NCBI GenBank assembly: GCA_050250955.1 | Contig: JBFWNR010000001.1 | Coordinates: forward strand, 310,001-374,000 | DNA length: 64,000 nt | Reading direction: 5' to 3' | Origin: CAWAYR01 sp050250955 | GTDB lineage: Bacteria > Acidobacteriota > Vicinamibacteria > Vicinamibacterales > UBA2999 | Shown here: piece by piece, positions 42,454 to 51,724 of the stretch | How the letters are laid out: each line of letters starts with the position of its first letter | Numbering within the stretch: position 1 is the first letter of the stretch | Program-made: the position numbers and the translations under genes | The notes under the pieces: generated by a model | What the model was told of the DNA's origin: nothing | Seen by the model: the letters and a program-made list of their open reading frames with translations, nothing else | Databases searched by the model: none

Positions 42454-43080
42454 ATGGACGATCGCGCCCGGCGGTCGACCGGCGTCACAGACGCCGAGCT
42501 CCCGGCAAACACCACAGAGGCGAGCAGTGGATCGATCGACGCGTCGGCCGCGCGCGACATGATGGTGGCCTATCAGAGCGGCGTCCTCGAGGGGTTCAAG
42601 GACCTGTACGCGCTGCTGGCGCCGCCGCTGCGGCGGTACCTCGGATACCTCGCGAGGCATCACGACGTCGCGGATGACCTGCTGCAGGAGACCTTTCTGC
42701 AGATGCATCGATCGCGGGCGTCGTGGGATCCGACCCGCCCGGTCGCCCCGTGGGCGTTTGGCTTGGCGAGGAACGTATTCCTGATGCACCGCCGCGCGGC
42801 GTCGCGGTTTTCGGCGGTCCACCAGGCCTCGGACTCCCCGCCAGAGATCCCGGTGCCTGCGGAGGCCGACTCGTTGGCCGCGCGCGACCTCGTGCAACGC
42901 GCCCTCGCCGCACTCGGCATCGACCAGTCCGAATCCCTGCTGCTCCACCATGTGTGGGGGTTCACGTTCGAGGAAATTGCCGGCATGACCGGAGTGACGC
43001 CAGCTGCAGCGCGGGCCCGCTCGAGTCGCGCGATGGCGGCGTTGCGTGCGACGCTCTCCGCCGGACAGGAGCGACCATGA
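42454..43080 (+). CDS. ECF-type RNA polymerase sigma factor
   Basis: A 208-residue ECF sigma: sigma2 LLAPPLRRYLGYLARHHDVADDLLQETFLQMHRSRASWDPTRPVAPWAFGLARNVFLMHRR and sigma4 QRALAALGIDQSESLLLHHVWGFTFEEIAGMTGVTPAAARARSSRAMAALRATL. Its partner is the membrane protein overlapping its stop, a probable anti-sigma factor. ATG 42454 follows a GTG at 42451. It diverges from the DinB gene. Confidence 0.9.
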   Translation: MDDRARRSTGVTDAELPANTTEASSGSIDASAARDMMVAYQSGVLEGFKDLYALLAPPLRRYLGYLARHHDVADDLLQETFLQMHRSRASWDPTRPVAPWAFGLARNVFLMHRRAASRFSAVHQASDSPPEIPVPAEADSLAARDLVQRALAALGIDQSESLLLHHVWGFTFEEIAGMTGVTPAAARARSSRAMAALRATLSAGQERP

Positions 43081-43754
43081 GCCACCGACCGATGGAGCCT
43101 CCGCCAGATCTCCTGACACGAGTGGAGGCGGACCTCGCGCCGGTCCGCCCGGCGTCAACAGTCGGCGGCGTCGGACGGTGGCTGCCGCTCGCCCTGGCGG
43201 TGCTCGTCGGACTGCCACTGTACGTGGGCGTCCGCAGTGACGCGCAGCAGCTCGGTCCGTGGCTGACGTGGGGCGTGTCGGCCGTCCAGTTCATGACCGG
43301 CATCTGGTTCGTCTGGGCCGGAGCTACCGAGGGGCGTCCGGATCGCCGCCTGCCAACGCGTCTGCTGGGCGGCGCACTCGGCGCGGCGGCCGTCCTCGTG
43401 ATCGGGGTGACGTCGCTGACCTACGCGGTGAGCCCGACGACGTTGGGCGAGGCGTTGCCGCCCTGGCGAGCGGGCACGTTCTGCTTTCAAGGCAGCGTCT
43501 TCGCCGCAGCCCCGCTGCTGTTACTCGCCGGTGGACTCCTCGGCCGGACGCTCCCCGGGCTGCCGTGGCTGACCGGCGCACTGTTCGGTGCCGGGGCCGG
43601 GATGACCGCGGACGCCACCTGGCGACTGATGTGCCCGGTCTCCGATCCGTGGCACGTGCTCACAGCGCATGGCGGCGCGGTGCTTGCGCTGGGAGCTCTC
43701 GGTGCGATCGCCGCCGAGGTCGCCGCTCGTAGGCGATCGAGAGTTGCTCGATAG
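43077..43754 (+). CDS. NrsF/DUF1109-like membrane anti-sigma factor
   Basis: A 225-residue protein with about six membrane segments and the motif WRLMCPVSDPWHVLTAHGGAVLALGALGA near the C-terminus; the spacing C-P...H....H recalls the Cys/His set of NrsF-type anti-sigma factors. It should hold the overlapping ECF sigma at the membrane until a redox or metal signal arrives (inference). A second pair of the same kind is at 56185-57407. The ATG overlaps the sigma stop (ATGA). Confidence 0.75.
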   Translation: MSHRPMEPPPDLLTRVEADLAPVRPASTVGGVGRWLPLALAVLVGLPLYVGVRSDAQQLGPWLTWGVSAVQFMTGIWFVWAGATEGRPDRRLPTRLLGGALGAAAVLVIGVTSLTYAVSPTTLGEALPPWRAGTFCFQGSVFAAAPLLLLAGGLLGRTLPGLPWLTGALFGAGAGMTADATWRLMCPVSDPWHVLTAHGGAVLALGALGAIAAEVAARRRSRVAR

Positions 43755-43790
43755 CACAGGCGCGGGCGTGAGCCCGCTCGGTACACGTCC

Positions 43791-44207
43791 TCAAACCACC
43801 AAGGAGTTCCGCCTCGCCCAAAGCGCTGCCGCAGCGCGAGTCGACACGCCGATCATGGTAGACGTGCGGGAGTTGGAGAGGCGGTCGGTTCGGCGAGTCA
43901 GGTCGAAGAGCCGGCCGGCGCGTTGCCAGGGAGCGATATGGCTGAAGCCCTCGGGAAAACGGATCGATGTGGTCCACCACGCTCTCGCCGCCGGCTCGGT
44001 CATGGTCGAGAAGTCCGGAGCTTCCCAGACGAACGCGCGCTCCATTTGTACACCCAGTTCCGTCACGCGATTCCCGCCCGCCGCCTGTTCTTTGCTCGAC
44101 CGCCGCAGCAACTCGCCGATCGAATCCGGCTCGCGCAGTGCCGAGGCCAACTCGACGGCGTTCATCATGGCCTTGAGCACGCCGTTCCCCGTGAACGGCG
44201 GCGACAA
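43791..44207 (-). pseudogene. C-terminal fragment of an FAD-dependent monooxygenase
   Basis: About 138 residues beginning MSPPFTGNGVLKAMMNAVELASALR, which is the GD-motif end of PHBH-type FAD monooxygenases (normally preceded by GDAAH), followed by helical sequence (LLRRSSKEQAAGGNRVTELGVQMERAFVWEAPDFST...). The N-terminal two thirds is absent on this strand. An N-terminal fragment of the same type lies next to it in the opposite orientation, so the gene was broken by an inversion. Confidence 0.65.
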
Positions 44208-44218
44208 GGCCCCCGCGA

Positions 44219-44310
44219 GCGTGCGGCCCGGGGTGCAGTGCCGGTATGGAGCTGCTCAGCGCCGGTTACAAGGTGTGGATTTTCGAGCGCTCCGGGCGGA
44301 GTCTGAACCA
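44219..44310 (+). pseudogene. N-terminal FAD-binding fragment of a monooxygenase (inverted relative to its C-terminal fragment)
   Basis: The plus strand encodes SAGMELLSAGYKVWIFERSGRSLN, the beta-alpha-beta FAD fingerprint (AG...L..AG..V.IFERS) of PHBH-type monooxygenases, then similarity stops. The matching C-terminal fragment is on the minus strand just to the left. The conserved GxGxxG start is not present, so this is a remnant. Confidence 0.55.
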
Positions 44311-44459
44311 CAGATGCTCCAAGTGCGCCGCGGGAGCCATCGCCCTACCTCTCGTCGCGCCGGCGGGACGCAGACGCGTGCCCTGTCGCCGTCGGCGCCC
44401 TGCGCCGACACGCGCACTCTCTACGTCGCGAACGCAGCGTTCTTACACGGCCCATACTG

Positions 44460-45479
44460 TCATGCAATGCGGCGAAGCCCAGCCTCATCGACGATTCGAA
44501 TCCGTCGCCCGTCGACTTCAATCAGTCCTCGCTGTCGGAAGTCCTGGAGGACGATGTTGACGGTCTCCCGGGCGAGACCAACGAGGTTGCCGAGGTCGCT
44601 CTGACTGAGGCGGATCCGCAACTTTACGCCGCGAGTGTCCCGCACGCCGCACTCGGTCGCCAGATCGAGGAGCGTGTGCGCGAGGCGTTCGGGCGCGCCC
44701 TTGCAGAGCAGCTCCTGCACGCGCGTACGGAAGCGGCGGAGCCGCAGCCCCATCAGCTTCGTGATGCGGTAGCCCAGAGTGGGCACCTGCTGCACGAGCT
44801 GCACGACCATTTCGCGATTGATTGCACACAGCACCGTGTCTTCATGCGCAGTGGCGAGGTGATCGCGGGGGGCATCGTCGACCATCGCCAGCTCGCCGAA
44901 GAGATCGCCTGGATGCAAGAACGCCAGAATCGACTCCTGCCCGTCCGCGCCGCTCGACGAGATGCGTACCGCCCCGGATTTTAGCAGGAAGATCAGATCG
45001 CTGGGATCGCCGGTCAGATAGATGCGCTCGCCGCGGGGCACGTCGAGCATGGTCGTCATCTGGTCCATCCGCTGCATCTGACTCTCGGACAGCGCATCGA
45101 GCATCCGGAAGTGCTGGAGGTACCAGATCTTGCTGCGCGCGGCCACGAAGCGAGTATAGCCGTCTGGCCTGAGCGCCGGAGGCCGGCACAACGCCGCGAG
45201 GACCTCGGGCTCGACCGGCGGCTGGTGATACAGGCCGCGCAGCAACGCCTCGCACCGGGGGACGCCGTAGATCACGTGCCGCCCGTCGATGACGGTCGCC
45301 GGCGTGGCGATGAGGCGGCGCGCCCGTGCCAGTTGCACGATGCCTGGCGACTCGAGGTCGCGCGTCACCAGGCGCAGGTCCGGCACGGTCCCCCCGAAGT
45401 CGCGCACCGCCTTCGCGGCCGCAGGACTCGCCGGACAATGCCGGCTGACGAAGACCTCGATGACATGTCCCACGCGCAC
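44460..45479 (-). CDS. Crp/Fnr-family regulator fused to an N-terminal thioredoxin-fold domain
   Basis: A 339-residue fusion. Residues 6-85 look like a thioredoxin/glutaredoxin fold (VIEVFVSRHCPASPAAAKAVRDF... ATPATVIDGRHVIYGV, with cis-Pro before T and one Cys-Pro). Residues about 130-245 are a cyclic-nucleotide-binding fold (GERIYLTGDPSDLIFLLKSGAVRISS, ILAFLHPGDLFGELAMVDDAPRDHLATA), and the C-terminus is a Crp HTH (RLSQSDLGNLVGLARETVNIVLQDFRQRGLIEVDGRRIRIVD). The redox domain suggests thiol-controlled transcription (inference). GTG start at 45479; another GTG lies six bases in. It diverges from the TonB receptor. Confidence 0.85.
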   Translation of the reverse strand: MRVGHVIEVFVSRHCPASPAAAKAVRDFGGTVPDLRLVTRDLESPGIVQLARARRLIATPATVIDGRHVIYGVPRCEALLRGLYHQPPVEPEVLAALCRPPALRPDGYTRFVAARSKIWYLQHFRMLDALSESQMQRMDQMTTMLDVPRGERIYLTGDPSDLIFLLKSGAVRISSSGADGQESILAFLHPGDLFGELAMVDDAPRDHLATAHEDTVLCAINREMVVQLVQQVPTLGYRITKLMGLRLRRFRTRVQELLCKGAPERLAHTLLDLATECGVRDTRGVKLRIRLSQSDLGNLVGLARETVNIVLQDFRQRGLIEVDGRRIRIVDEAGLRRIA

Positions 45480-45557
45480 CAGCCTATGCAGCCGGGGCTG
45501 GCGAATCTGTGAGCCGGCTCACAGCCTGGCGTGGATGCGCTCGCTAGACTCGACGTC

Positions 45558-48356
45558 ATGCTTCACCTTCGGGTCATTGCGCTGGTCGGCCTGCTCCTGT
45601 CCTCCGTCACCGCGACGTCTCCCAAGGCGCAGATTGGCGCCTCGCTCAGCGGCACCGTTCGCGACGTTCAGGGCGATGTCGTGCCGAACGCCGTCGTCAG
45701 GCTCGCGGCGCCGGGCGCCGGCCTGCGGCGGGAGGCGGTCAGTCGCTCGGACGGCGCGTTCGAGTTCGCCGGCCTGCCGCTGGCCATGTCGTTCGAACTG
45801 AGCGCCGAGGCGCCCGGCCTCGTGGCTCGGCCGGTCACGATCGACGGGCTCTCGGCCGGCGAGCGCCGGATGGTGAGCCTGACGCTGGCAGCCGCGCTCG
45901 ACGTGTCGGTCCGCGTCGTCGCCGCGGAGGGACCCGTGCAGCGCTCGGTGTCGCCGGCGCTCGGCGGCCAGGTGACAGCCGCGCAAGTGGCGCGGCTGCC
46001 GATCAATGGCCGGGACCTGCTGTCCGTGGCCTACCTCGTGCCCGGCGCGGCGCCCGCGCGGGGCTTCTACAACCTCGCGCCGCGCCTCACGATCAACGGG
46101 GCCTCGTCGCTCACCGCCAACTACACGGTGGATGGCTTCGACAACACGGACCTCTTCTTGGGCGGCCCGAAAGTGCCCGTGACCATCGGCGCTACCGAGA
46201 ACGTTCGAGTGCTCGTGAACGCCTACGCGCCCGAGCACGGCCGGACGGGCAACGGTGTGTTCTCGGTGACCACGCGCGCTGGTAGCAATCGGGCTGCGGG
46301 CGAGGTGTTCTACACCTGGCGCCCCGGCGCCGCCATCGACGCGCCGAACTTCTTCGCCCCCCGCGACGGTACCGGCGCGATCGTCGACGACAGCTTCCGG
46401 CGGCACCAGACCGGCGGACACATCGGCGGCGCGGTCGTCGCCGATCGGCTCTTCTACTTCGCCGACGGCGAGGTGACACGCGAGCGGCAGGATGCGATCC
46501 TGACCTCTCCGCTGGCGGCCGGTCTCGCGCCGACGCGGTTCGACAGCCAGGCGCTCACGGGCAAGCTCGACGCTCGATGGTCGGACCAGCACTCGACGAC
46601 GGTGCGCTACCAGTTCTCCGACCTGACGCACGACGGCGACGCCGGCTTCATCGGCGGTCTCACGCTGCCCTCTGCCGGCCTGCAGGTGAGCTACCGCAAT
46701 CAGGTGGCATCGCTCAGCCATCGCGCAATCGCTGCGGGCGGCGTCAACGAGCTCGGTGTCATGGTCGGCCAGCTACGCGCCGACTGGCGGCCGCTCGCCG
46801 CGGGCCCGCGGGTGGTCATCACCGATCGTGGCGCCACCCTGGCGACCATCGGCGGGGTCAGCGACAACTTCTTCTGGACCGAGACGGATCTGCAGGTGCG
46901 CGACGTCCACACGTGGACCGCCGGCCGTCACACCCTCCGTGCCGGAGTGGACGTGCTGCGTGGCGACTTCACGATCCGGTCCGGACCCGGCGCACGCGGC
47001 GCCTATGTCGTCGACGTCGCGGGTCGTGCCGTCACCCCGGCAGGCCCGTTCGTCACGGTCGCTGATCTGCCGCGCGATGTCGCCGTACTGTCCTACTCCC
47101 AGAGTTTCGTGAATCCCGCCGTCTCCCGCGCGCAGACGCTCGCGGCGACGTTCGTCGAGGACGCGGTGCGGGCGAGCTCGAACCTGACGCTGACGCTGGG
47201 CGCCCGCTGGGACTACGATTCGGCGACCCATACTCCGGTCAACGACGGCGACACCAACAACGTGGCGCCTCGACTCGGCGTCAGCTGGACGCCTAGTGGC
47301 AGCCCCCGGCATCAGGTGCGCGGCGGCTACGGCTGGTTCTACGAACGCATTCCATTCGCGGTCGTCTCCGACACGATCTTCAACGACCCGAACGGCGGCG
47401 CCGTCTCGGTCACGTTCGCTCCGGGCACGGCGTTTTCGCCACCCTCCTTCCCCGACACCGTCGCCCGGGACGCGGTGGGCCAGTTGCCGCTCGCGGAGCT
47501 GCCACCGCGCAACGTGCAGGTGTTCGATCCAGCGCTGCGCAGCCCACGCACGGAACAGGTGTCGATCGGCTATATCCTGTCGGTCAGCGACACGCTGGCG
47601 GTAGCGGTCGACGCGGTGCATGCCCGTGGCCGCAATCTGATTCGCCGTGTGGACGTGAACGCCCCGGCGTCGGTCTCGGCGGGCGTGACGCGTACGGTGG
47701 CCGACGCCGACGCCACTCGCCCCACGGTGCCGGCCGCGGGTGGCGTGCGCCTCGTCGAGCAGGATCAGTCGAGCGGACGAAGCGAATTCGACGGGCTCTA
47801 TCTCACCGTGCGCCGGCCATTGGCCCGCGGCGTGGCGTTCGACATCGCCTACACGCTGTCACGCACGCGCAACGATACCGACGACATCAACTTCCGCCCG
47901 GTCGACTCCCGCCGGCCCGGCGACGAGTGGGGACCGAGTCTCAACGACCGGCGACATGTGCTGGCAGCGCACGGACTCGTGCAGATCGAGAACGTCTTCG
48001 ACGTCGTGCCGGTGCTGTTTCTGTCGAGTGGTCAGCCCCTCAACATCACCACGGGACGCGACGACAACGGCGACACGATCTTCAACGACCGGCCGGCCGG
48101 TGTCGGCCGCAACAGCGAGCGCACCACGGGCTTCGTGCAGTTCGACCTGTCGCTGCTGCGCGACGTGCGGGTCGGCCGCGCCCGCGTCCAGCTGCGTGCC
48201 GACGTCTTCAACGTGTTCAACCGGACCAATTTCTCTGGCTTCTTCAATTTCGGCGCCAGCGGCGTGCGTCCTGACGAGAACGGCACGCTCGCCTTCCAGC
48301 CCACCGCCGCCGGACCCGCCCGTCAGTTCCAGTTCGGCGCCAGCGTCCGGTTCTGA
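45558..48356 (+). CDS. TonB-dependent receptor, Oar-like, with carboxypeptidase-regulatory-like domain
   Basis: A 932-residue outer-membrane protein: signal peptide (MLHLRVIALVGLLLSSVTATSPKAQ), CarboxypepD_reg-like domain (SLSGTVRDVQGDVVPNAVVRL...SDGAFEFAGLPLAMSFELSAEAPG), a plug (QVARLPINGRDLLSVAYLVPG, LTINGASSLTANYTVDGFDNTD) and a long barrel ending FQFGASVRF with a terminal Phe. This Oar-like type is expanded in Acidobacteria. The ligand is unknown. ATG 45558 is preferred over the upstream 45531 because it begins the signal peptide. The upstream region is shared with the divergent Crp-fusion gene. Confidence 0.93.
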   Translation: MLHLRVIALVGLLLSSVTATSPKAQIGASLSGTVRDVQGDVVPNAVVRLAAPGAGLRREAVSRSDGAFEFAGLPLAMSFELSAEAPGLVARPVTIDGLSAGERRMVSLTLAAALDVSVRVVAAEGPVQRSVSPALGGQVTAAQVARLPINGRDLLSVAYLVPGAAPARGFYNLAPRLTINGASSLTANYTVDGFDNTDLFLGGPKVPVTIGATENVRVLVNAYAPEHGRTGNGVFSVTTRAGSNRAAGEVFYTWRPGAAIDAPNFFAPRDGTGAIVDDSFRRHQTGGHIGGAVVADRLFYFADGEVTRERQDAILTSPLAAGLAPTRFDSQALTGKLDARWSDQHSTTVRYQFSDLTHDGDAGFIGGLTLPSAGLQVSYRNQVASLSHRAIAAGGVNELGVMVGQLRADWRPLAAGPRVVITDRGATLATIGGVSDNFFWTETDLQVRDVHTWTAGRHTLRAGVDVLRGDFTIRSGPGARGAYVVDVAGRAVTPAGPFVTVADLPRDVAVLSYSQSFVNPAVSRAQTLAATFVEDAVRASSNLTLTLGARWDYDSATHTPVNDGDTNNVAPRLGVSWTPSGSPRHQVRGGYGWFYERIPFAVVSDTIFNDPNGGAVSVTFAPGTAFSPPSFPDTVARDAVGQLPLAELPPRNVQVFDPALRSPRTEQVSIGYILSVSDTLAVAVDAVHARGRNLIRRVDVNAPASVSAGVTRTVADADATRPTVPAAGGVRLVEQDQSSGRSEFDGLYLTVRRPLARGVAFDIAYTLSRTRNDTDDINFRPVDSRRPGDEWGPSLNDRRHVLAAHGLVQIENVFDVVPVLFLSSGQPLNITTGRDDNGDTIFNDRPAGVGRNSERTTGFVQFDLSLLRDVRVGRARVQLRADVFNVFNRTNFSGFFNFGASGVRPDENGTLAFQPTAAGPARQFQFGASVRF

Positions 48357-48377
48357 GCCGCGAACCGAAGGCAGCGG

Positions 48378-48989
48378 TCAGTCGAGGTGTCGCGACGCCC
48401 AGCGGAGCCGAAGGACGACGCCGGCGAGGACCAGTGCTGCGAAGGCCGTGAACAGCGGCGCCAGGGCGGCCGGCCAGAGCAGGAACAGCGAGTAGGCCAC
48501 CACCGTCTCGGTGCCGGCCACGAGTCCTGGCGGCATCGTGACGGTCGTCAGCTCCCCACGCGACGCAGCCCCCTGCTGACGCTGCTCGAGCAGGGCCGCC
48601 AGATACATCCACGAGGCGGCGTTGACGTAGAAGGCCGCCACCAGCACCAACGCGGCCGTCAGCGTCGTCGAGGTGCCGTCGTGCACAGCGAGCGCGATCG
48701 GCACGCCGGCGTAGACGCCGAAGTCGAGCACGATATCGAGATAGGCGCCAAACGCCGACTGCCGCCCGTGCACCCGTGCCTGGGTGCCGTCGAGGCCGTC
48801 GAGCACCCGGTTCAGCCACCACAGCGCGAGGGCGATGCCGTGGCGGCCCTGCCACGCGGTGACGACACAGGCCGCGCCGGCCGCAGCCGCGCTCACCGTC
48901 AGCACGTTCGGCGCGACACGTGGCCCGAGCAGGCGCGCGACCGGCGCGAGGAGGCGCTCCTTCCATGCGCGGAAGTAGTCATCGAACAT
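48378..48989 (-). CDS. CDP-alcohol phosphatidyltransferase family protein (YnjF-like)
   Basis: A 203-residue integral membrane enzyme. The family signature is LNRVLDGLDGTQARVHGRQSAFGAYLDIVLDFG (DGxxAR...GxxxDxxxD), with about six membrane segments. It transfers a phospho-alcohol group from a CDP-linked donor; the acceptor cannot be inferred. It is the last gene of a ynjBCDF-like operon, overlapping the ABC ATPase by 11 bases. E. coli ynjF occupies the same place. Confidence 0.88.
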   Translation of the reverse strand: MFDDYFRAWKERLLAPVARLLGPRVAPNVLTVSAAAAGAACVVTAWQGRHGIALALWWLNRVLDGLDGTQARVHGRQSAFGAYLDIVLDFGVYAGVPIALAVHDGTSTTLTAALVLVAAFYVNAASWMYLAALLEQRQQGAASRGELTTVTMPPGLVAGTETVVAYSLFLLWPAALAPLFTAFAALVLAGVVLRLRWASRHLD

Positions 48990-50076
48990 CGGCGGGCGCC
49001 TCGTCCACCGCGTCGATGAGATGGACATCGCGCGGATCGATCACCACGGTCACGCGCTCGCCCGCCCTGGGCGGGGTACCGGACAGGGCGGCCGTCCACG
49101 GCGCCGCCGCCGCATCCGCCGGCCAGCGGAGACCGACGAACGTCCCGCTCACGCGCTCGTGAATCGAGTCCACGACCGCGACGGCGCTCACCAGGACGCC
49201 GCTCGACTCCGTTGGCATCTCCCCACGGTTCAGCCGAACGTGCGTCGGTCGCACGGCCACGTGAATCAGTCCAGCCCGACCAGGCGAGCGCCACGAACCG
49301 AACTGCGTGTGCACCACTCCCTCGGCGTCACGCCGGCCGGCCATGACGTTGGTGGTGCCGAGAAACCTGGCGACGGCGAACGTCGCGGGGCGGGCGAAGA
49401 CGTGGGCGGGCGGGCCCGACTGCGCGACGCCGCCCTCGAGCAGCACGGCAACGCGATCCCCGAGTGCGGCCGCCTCGTCCACGTCATGGGTGACGACGAT
49501 AGTCGCCGGTCCCTGATTCTCGAACAGCACCCGCACGAAGGCGTCGCGCACCTCGCTACGCAACGCGGGATCGAGTGAGGCGAACGGCTCGTCGAGCAGC
49601 AGCACCAGGGGGGCAGCGGCGAGCGCGCGCGCCAGTGCGACCCGGTGCCGCTGTCCCCCGCTGAGCGTCGACGGAGCGCGGTCGGCGAACGCTTCCAGCC
49701 GCACGCGCGCGAGCTCTTCCCGGGCCCGCCGGTCGGCCTCGGCGCGCGAATGCCCGCGCACGTCGAGCGGGAAGGTGACGTTGCGGAGCACCGACAGGTG
49801 CGGGAACAACGACGGCGTCTGGTGCATGTAGACGATGCCACGCTGTTCCGGCGCACGCCTCGTGACGTCACGTCCGTCCACGGTGATGCGGCCGGCCAGC
49901 ACGGGTTGCAGTCCCGCCAGCGAGCGCAGCAGCGAGGTCTTGCCGCTGCCCGACGGCCCGAGCAGCGCCAGGCGTTCACCGGGTGCCACGTCGAGGTCGA
50001 TGGACCGAAGTCCCTCGCGATCGCCGAAAGCCACGCGGAGCGCCTCGACGCGCAGAGCGTTCGGTGGCGTCACCAC
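48979..50076 (-). CDS. ABC transporter ATP-binding protein (YnjD-like) with C-terminal TOBE-like domain
   Basis: A 365-residue ATPase: LALLGPSGSGKTSLLRSLAG (Walker A), STLSGGQRHRVALARALAAAPLVLLLDEPFASLD (signature and Walker B), VVTHDVDEAAALGDR (H-loop). Residues after about 240 form a TOBE-like regulatory domain (IHVAVRPTHVRLNRGEMP). E. coli YnjD lacks this tail. The GTG at 50076 overlaps the permease stop by seven bases. Substrate unknown; the family resembles thiamine/iron/spermidine-type importers. Confidence 0.9.
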   Translation of the reverse strand: MVTPPNALRVEALRVAFGDREGLRSIDLDVAPGERLALLGPSGSGKTSLLRSLAGLQPVLAGRITVDGRDVTRRAPEQRGIVYMHQTPSLFPHLSVLRNVTFPLDVRGHSRAEADRRAREELARVRLEAFADRAPSTLSGGQRHRVALARALAAAPLVLLLDEPFASLDPALRSEVRDAFVRVLFENQGPATIVVTHDVDEAAALGDRVAVLLEGGVAQSGPPAHVFARPATFAVARFLGTTNVMAGRRDAEGVVHTQFGSWRSPGRAGLIHVAVRPTHVRLNRGEMPTESSGVLVSAVAVVDSIHERVSGTFVGLRWPADAAAAPWTAALSGTPPRAGERVTVVIDPRDVHLIDAVDEAPADVR

Positions 50077-50843
50077 GTCGCGCCCGAGCGACGTGTCGCC
50101 GTCTGGACCAGTCCAAGTCCCAGCAGTGGCGGCACCGTCAGGACGAGTGCGGCGGCAGCGCCGAGCTGATCGTCACCAGCGCGCAGGAACGCGAGGAGCT
50201 CGACCGGCAGCGTGCGCACGAGCCCGCCGCCGACGAGCAGCGTCAGCGCGAGTTGCCCCCACGACACCAGGGCGCCGAGCAGCGCGCCCTCGACGAGCCG
50301 TGGTCGAAGCAGCGGCCAGGCCACTCGCGTCGCCACGTGCCAGCGCGTCGCCCCGAGGGTCCGGGCCTCGTCGTGCACGGTGAAATCGTAGGCCGAGAAC
50401 ACCCCGGCCGCGAAGAGCGTGAGGTAACCCGTGGCGGGCACGAGGTGCGCGAGGTAGACGCCGGACACCGTGCCAGACAAGCCCAGGCCGAGCATCGCGA
50501 CCTGCAGGCCGAGCGCCAGGGCGACCGGGGGCGCCACCACCGACAGCAGGGCGAGTGCGAGTGCCGTCGTCCGGACGGCCCGTGGCGCACGGGCCAGCGA
50601 GCGGGCGAAGGCGAAGGCCAGTGCGCTGCTCGTGACGCCGGTCCACACCGCGAGGGCGAGGCTCGTCGTCGACGCGGCCAGCAGCCGCGCATCGACGAGC
50701 GCCACCAGCGCGCCTCCCCGCATGCTCGACGGCCAGAGCTCAGGGAACGGCCAGGTGCGGCCGACGGCGCGCACCACCAGGACGACCAGAGGCGCCAGCA
50801 CCCACGCCGTCAGCGCCGGCCACGCCAGTCGCCGTGCCGTCAT
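50070..50843 (-). CDS. ABC transporter permease, C-terminal half of YnjC-like
   Basis: A 257-residue permease with six hydrophobic segments and the EAA loop TVHDEARTLGATRWHVATRVAWPLLRPRLVEGALLGALVSWGQ. In E. coli the two permease units are one fused YnjC; here they are two genes overlapping by four bases (ATGA). The start at 50843 follows that overlap. Confidence 0.88.
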   Translation of the reverse strand: MTARRLAWPALTAWVLAPLVVLVVRAVGRTWPFPELWPSSMRGGALVALVDARLLAASTTSLALAVWTGVTSSALAFAFARSLARAPRAVRTTALALALLSVVAPPVALALGLQVAMLGLGLSGTVSGVYLAHLVPATGYLTLFAAGVFSAYDFTVHDEARTLGATRWHVATRVAWPLLRPRLVEGALLGALVSWGQLALTLLVGGGLVRTLPVELLAFLRAGDDQLGAAAALVLTVPPLLGLGLVQTATRRSGATW

Positions 50844-51724
50844 GATCGCGTCCAATCGTGACGCGCCTGCCACCAGGCATGCAGCGCGACGAGCACGGCG
50901 ACCGCGGCCAGCGCGATCAGGCCGAGAACGTGCGCTTCGGCGCGACGCGTCAGCGTCGGGTCGATCGAGCGTTCGTAGGCGAGGAGGGGGTAGGCCAACG
51001 GATCGCCGGGAGCGAGGAGGGCCGGCACCTCGTACTGACCGATGAGATACGCGAAGGTCGCGAGGACGGCCGGCGCGACCCCGCGCCAGAGCAGCGGCCA
51101 GGTCACACGTCGAAAGGTCTGGGTCGGCGACGCCCCGAGGGTGCGCGCGACGCCTTCCAGATCGCTGGTGTCGGTCGACAGTACCGCCACGGCCGTCAGC
51201 AGCAGGTACGGGTACTCCTTCCACGCGAACGTGATGATGAGGGCGAGACCGGCGGGATCGTAGACCAGCGCCGGGAAGTCGGCCGGTGCGGTGGTGGAGC
51301 CCAGGGCCACGCTCAGCCGCGAGATCCAGCCGCTCTGCCCGACGAGCAGCAGCACCGCGAGGGCTGCGGCCACGTGCGGCACGGCCATGGGAAGGGTGGC
51401 GAGGCGCAGCCACCAGGGCCGGGCCCGCAGCCACAGCGCGGTGGCGCACGCGACCACCAGCGCCATCGCCGTGGCGACCATCGCCGTGGCCAGGGTCCAG
51501 CCGAGACTGCGCCACGTCTGCGCGTCGCCGACCACGGCGAGAAGCGGCCGCGCCGTCAGGCCGGAGGCGCCTGGACCCGCCAGTCCGATCGCCCCCATCA
51601 GCGAGTAGATCGCGCCGACGGCGACGGGAGCCGCGAGCAGCAGCCCGGCGTATACGGGTCCGAGTCGACCGCCAGCCGTCGCCACGACCGGAGTCGTCAC
51701 GGGGCGCACCGCCGGTCCGTCCAT
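50840..51724 (-). CDS. ABC transporter permease, N-terminal half of YnjC-like
   Basis: A 294-residue permease with six segments and the EAA loop DTSDLEGVARTLGASPTQTFRRVTWPLLWRGVAPAVLATFAYLIGQYEVPALL. It pairs with the downstream permease. ATG 51724 overlaps the substrate-binding-protein stop by one base (TGATG). Confidence 0.88.
   Translation of the reverse strand: MDGPAVRPVTTPVVATAGGRLGPVYAGLLLAAPVAVGAIYSLMGAIGLAGPGASGLTARPLLAVVGDAQTWRSLGWTLATAMVATAMALVVACATALWLRARPWWLRLATLPMAVPHVAAALAVLLLVGQSGWISRLSVALGSTTAPADFPALVYDPAGLALIITFAWKEYPYLLLTAVAVLSTDTSDLEGVARTLGASPTQTFRRVTWPLLWRGVAPAVLATFAYLIGQYEVPALLAPGDPLAYPLLAYERSIDPTLTRRAEAHVLGLIALAAVAVLVALHAWWQARHDWTRS

Noticed and set aside
12541..46000. 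Right-hand copy of the tRNA-Leu 3' end as attR
   Set aside because: Scanned by eye for the T-arm and acceptor sequence (TTCGAGTCCCCCC, CTTCCGCACCA); no second copy seen.
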